A model generated the notes under the pieces. That model worked only from the letters and a program-made list of their open reading frames with translations. It was not told the DNA's origin and did no database searches. This document shows, piece by piece, positions 61,670 to 64,000 of a stretch of DNA of 64,000 nucleotides. Both the position numbers and the translations under genes were made by a program. Position 1 is the first letter of the stretch. Every line of letters begins with the position of its first letter. Source of the DNA: Paraflavitalea sp. CAU 1676 (GTDB lineage: Bacteria; Bacteroidota; Bacteroidia; Chitinophagales; Chitinophagaceae); the NCBI RefSeq assembly GCF_029223285.1, contig NZ_JARHUJ010000004.1:1-64000 (forward strand), read 5' to 3'.

Positions 61670-64000
61670 CTACGCATTCTTCGCTTCTTTTTTGCTTCTT
61701 TTCCACCAATGCGCCTTATTGGGAGCATCGGCTACACCACCCTTGCATTTCAACTGGGCGTCGATCACGGTGATCAATGCCATATTGTAAATGCTCCTCA
61801 CCGAACTACCCAGCTGCAGAATGTGCACCGGCTTCTTGAGGCCCAGTAAAATGGGTCCGATAGCGTCGGCGCCACCCACTTCCTTCAATAAATTGTATGC
61901 CACGTTGCCGGCAGCGAGGTTGGGGAAGATCAGGGTATTCACTTCCTGGTCTACCAGCTCGCTGAACGGATAGCTCTCTTTCAGGATCTGTTGGTTGAAG
62001 GCAATATTCGCTTGCATCTCACCATCAACGATGAGGGTAGGATCTTTTTGCTTTACGATCTCCCGGGCTTTGGACACGAGCTTGGCTTCGGGTGATGCGC
62101 TGCTGCCGAAATTGGAATAACTCAGCATGGCGATGCGGGGCGTAAGGTTGAAGTTCCTTACTTCCTGGGCAGCCATTAGCGTAATATCGGCGAGTTCTTC
62201 GGCAGTGGGGTTGAAGTTGACAGTGGTATCCGCCATAAAGATGGGGCCACGCTTGGTGAGCAGCAGGTACATACCGGCAATCTTCTTAACACCGGGTTCG
62301 GTACCGATCACCTGCAGCGCCGGGCGGATCGTTTCGGGATAGTTACGGGTAAGGCCCGAGATCATACCGTGTGCGTCGCCGGCTTCCACCATCATGGAGC
62401 CGAAATAGTTACGGTCTTTCATGATCTTGGTGGCTTCGTAGCGATTGATGCCACGGCGTTTTCTCTTCTCGAAGAAGAGATCGCCATAGATCTTACGGCG
62501 CTCCTCATATTCATCGCTGCGGGGATCGATGATAGGCATATCCTCGATATCGATCTTGTTCTCTTCAGCGATCTGGCGGATCTTCTTTTCGTCGCCCAGC
62601 AGGATGGGGAAGGCAATACCTTCTTCGTAGGCGATCTGTGCCGCTTTCAGGATCTTCTGGTTATCGGCTTCGGCAAATACCACACGCTTCGGATCGCGGC
62701 GGGCCCTGTTGCCCAGAATACGCATCACCTGGTTGTCTTGCCCCAGACGGCGTTCCAGTTCGATCGCGTAGGCTTCCCAATTGTCGATATTGATCTGCGC
62801 CACGCCGCTTTCGATGGCTGCTTTGGCCACCGCAGGCGCTACTGTAGAGAGCAGGCGGGGATCGACGGGTTTGGGGATAATATATTCCGGACCAAAGGCC
62901 AGGTTATTCTGATTATAAGCCAGGTTCACGATATCGGGTACTGGTGTGCGTGCCAGTTCGGCAAGGGCCTTAACCGCAGCCAGCTTCATCGCTTCATTGA
63001 TCTGCGTAGCGCGTACGTCGAGGGCGCCACGGAAAATGAAGGGGAAGCCCAGTACGTTGTTCACCTGGTTGGGATAGTCGCTGCGGCCGGTAGCCATGAT
63101 GATATCCTTACGGGCAGTGGTGGCTGCTTCGTACGTGATCTCCGGATCGGGGTTGGCCATGGCAAATACGATGGGGTTTTTCGCCATCGGTTTCACCATC
63201 TCCGGCGTCAGTACATTGCCCTTGCTGAGACCGATGAATACATCGGCATCCACCAACGCTTCGGTGAGGGTAAGGTTCTTACCGGTCGATAAGAACTCCT
63301 TTTTCATATCATCGAGGTCGGTACGGCTTTCGTGGATGAGGCCTTTGGAATCGAACATGCGGATGTTCTCTTTCCTGGCCCCCAATGCGATGTACAGTTT
63401 GGTACAGGCCATGGCCGAAGCACCGGCGCCATTCACGACAAACTTTGCTTTCTCGATCTTTTTCTTTTGCAGTTCAACAGCGTTGAGCAGGGCAGCAGCA
63501 CTGATGATGGCAGTACCATGCTGGTCGTCGTGCATCACCGGTATCTTCATTTGCTCTTTCAGCTTCTGCTCGATGTAAAAGCATTCTGGCGCCTTGATGT
63601 CTTCGAGGTTGATGCCACCGAAGGTGGGTTCCAGCGCCTTTACGATCTGTACAAACTTCTCGGGATCTTTCTCGTTGATCTCGATATCGAACACGTCGAT
63701 GTCGGCAAATATTTTGAACAATACACCCTTCCCTTCCATGACAGGTTTGCCAGCTTCGGGGCCAATATCGCCGAGGCCCAGTACGGCCGTGCCATTACTG
63801 ATCACCCCTACGAGGTTGCCTTTAGCGGTGTATTTATAAACAGTTTCGGGATTGGCTTCGATTTCGCGGCAGGGCTCTGCCACACCGGGCGAGTAAGCGA
63901 GGGAGAGGTCTCTTTGGGTTTTGGTTTCTTTGGTGGGGACTACTTCGATCTTACCGGGTCTTCCTTTGGCATGGTATTCCAGCGCCTGTTCTTTGATGAA
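61670..64000 (-). CDS. maeB: NADP-dependent malic enzyme MaeB, 5' end outside the window
   Basis: The gene continues past base 64000: 39 in-frame codons before the GTG at 63883 encode conserved MaeB sequence ([19 protein letters not shown], later SLAYSPGV), so 63883 is not the start. 776 residues are in view. The malic enzyme N-domain and Rossmann domain ([34 protein letters not shown]) are followed by a phosphotransacetylase-like domain (about 430-755; [15 protein letters not shown]). It converts malate to pyruvate, CO2 and NADPH. The PTA-like domain is regulatory in known homologues. It ends 64 bases before mlaE. Confidence 0.97.
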   Translation of the reverse strand, partial: FIKEQALEYHAKGRPGKIEVVPTKETKTQRDLSLAYSPGVAEPCREIEANPETVYKYTAKGNLVGVISNGTAVLGLGDIGPEAGKPVMEGKGVLFKIFADIDVFDIEINEKDPEKFVQIVKALEPTFGGINLEDIKAPECFYIEQKLKEQMKIPVMHDDQHGTAIISAAALLNAVELQKKKIEKAKFVVNGAGASAMACTKLYIALGARKENIRMFDSKGLIHESRTDLDDMKKEFLSTGKNLTLTEALVDADVFIGLSKGNVLTPEMVKPMAKNPIVFAMANPDPEITYEAATTARKDIIMATGRSDYPNQVNNVLGFPFIFRGALDVRATQINEAMKLAAVKALAELARTPVPDIVNLAYNQNNLAFGPEYIIPKPVDPRLLSTVAPAVAKAAIESGVAQINIDNWEAYAIELERRLGQDNQVMRILGNRARRDPKRVVFAEADNQKILKAAQIAYEEGIAFPILLGDEKKIRQIAEENKIDIEDMPIIDPRSDEYEERRKIYGDLFFEKRKRRGINRYEATKIMKDRNYFGSMMVEAGDAHGMISGLTRNYPETIRPALQVIGTEPGVKKIAGMYLLLTKRGPIFMADTTVNFNPTAEELADITLMAAQEVRNFNLTPRIAMLSYSNFGSSASPEAKLVSKAREIVKQKDPTLIVDGEMQANIAFNQQILKESYPFSELVDQEVNTLIFPNLAAGNVAYNLLKEVGGADAIGPILLGLKKPVHILQLGSSVRSIYNMALITVIDAQLKCKGGVADAPNKAHWWKRSKKEAKNA

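Noticed and set aside
62369-63292. 307-codon open frame antisense to maeB
   Set aside because: Shadow of maeB with no recognisable motif.
63883-63883. GTG at 63883 as the start of maeB
   Set aside because: Conserved malic-enzyme sequence continues in frame for 39 codons to the window edge.

Overview
The window is ordinary chromosomal DNA from a member of the Bacteroidota, most likely of the family Chitinophagaceae. The evidence is the mix of conserved genes (bamD, an Rpb6-like RNA polymerase omega gene, coaBC and the PorD-type DUF4835 gene in a row; an OmpA protein with thrombospondin-3 repeats; an A2M giant; GH78; DUF1080; DUF4296; DUF4476) and the many Bacteroidota-type promoters (TTTG, 19-20 bases, TAnnTTTG). 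Strong Shine-Dalgarno sequences are almost absent. I see no phage, insertion sequence, CRISPR array or tRNA. The genus is inferred, not shown.

Layout. 1-110: the 3' end of a 5S rRNA and its terminator, so an rRNA operon lies to the left. 218-4020: a LytS-type propeller sensor kinase and its LytTR regulator. 4236-11350: a five-repeat M23 endopeptidase, an ApbE flavin transferase, a Tat-exported Gfo/Idh/MocA oxidoreductase with a double DUF1080 protein (a probable 3-keto-glycoside pair), a flavin reductase and a methyltransferase. 11415-16917: a DEAD-box helicase, a MarR regulator with its operator and a secreted partner, a second Gfo/Idh/MocA protein and a lipid kinase. 16968-22127 (minus strand): a GT81-like glycosyltransferase fused to a HAD phosphatase, a universal stress protein, a Gly-rich RRM protein and an L,D-transpeptidase. 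22294-23455: rpsF-rpsR-rplI. 23970-31895: GH78 rhamnosidase, htpG, a large palindromic element, recJ and a polyprenyl synthase. 32102-39328: an OmpA protein, bamD-rpoZ, coaBC-porD-DUF4296 and a two-subunit CoA transferase. 39343-44625: a signalling cluster of two paralogous seven-TM proteins, one HisKA_3 kinase, two NarL-type regulators and an orphan small protein next to an AT-rich 0.9 kb gap. 44778-50618: aspS, two tandem MtfA-like peptidases, a small membrane protein and an FAD oxidoreductase. 50708-57895: a 2,041-residue alpha-2-macroglobulin protein and a DUF4476 protein. 58052-64000: sucD, HxlR and GNAT genes, an MlaF/MlaE pair and maeB, which runs off the right edge.

How the genes work together. 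Three envelope themes recur: cell-wall and outer-membrane building (M23, L,D-transpeptidase, BamD, OmpA, MlaEF, A2M), glycan breakdown in the periplasm or outside (GH78, Gfo/Idh/MocA with DUF1080) and stress survival (GT81-HAD with a universal stress protein, HtpG, RRM and DEAD proteins). The central metabolic genes (sucD, maeB, CoA transferase, coaBC) are housekeeping.

The most original items are the GT81-HAD fusion, the nested palindrome with 11-base tandem repeats at 28824-28969, the seven-TM/kinase/regulator cluster with its orphan protein, and a set of genes whose -7 element lies so close to the start codon that the mRNA should be leaderless. All assignments come from reading the sequence; no database search was run.
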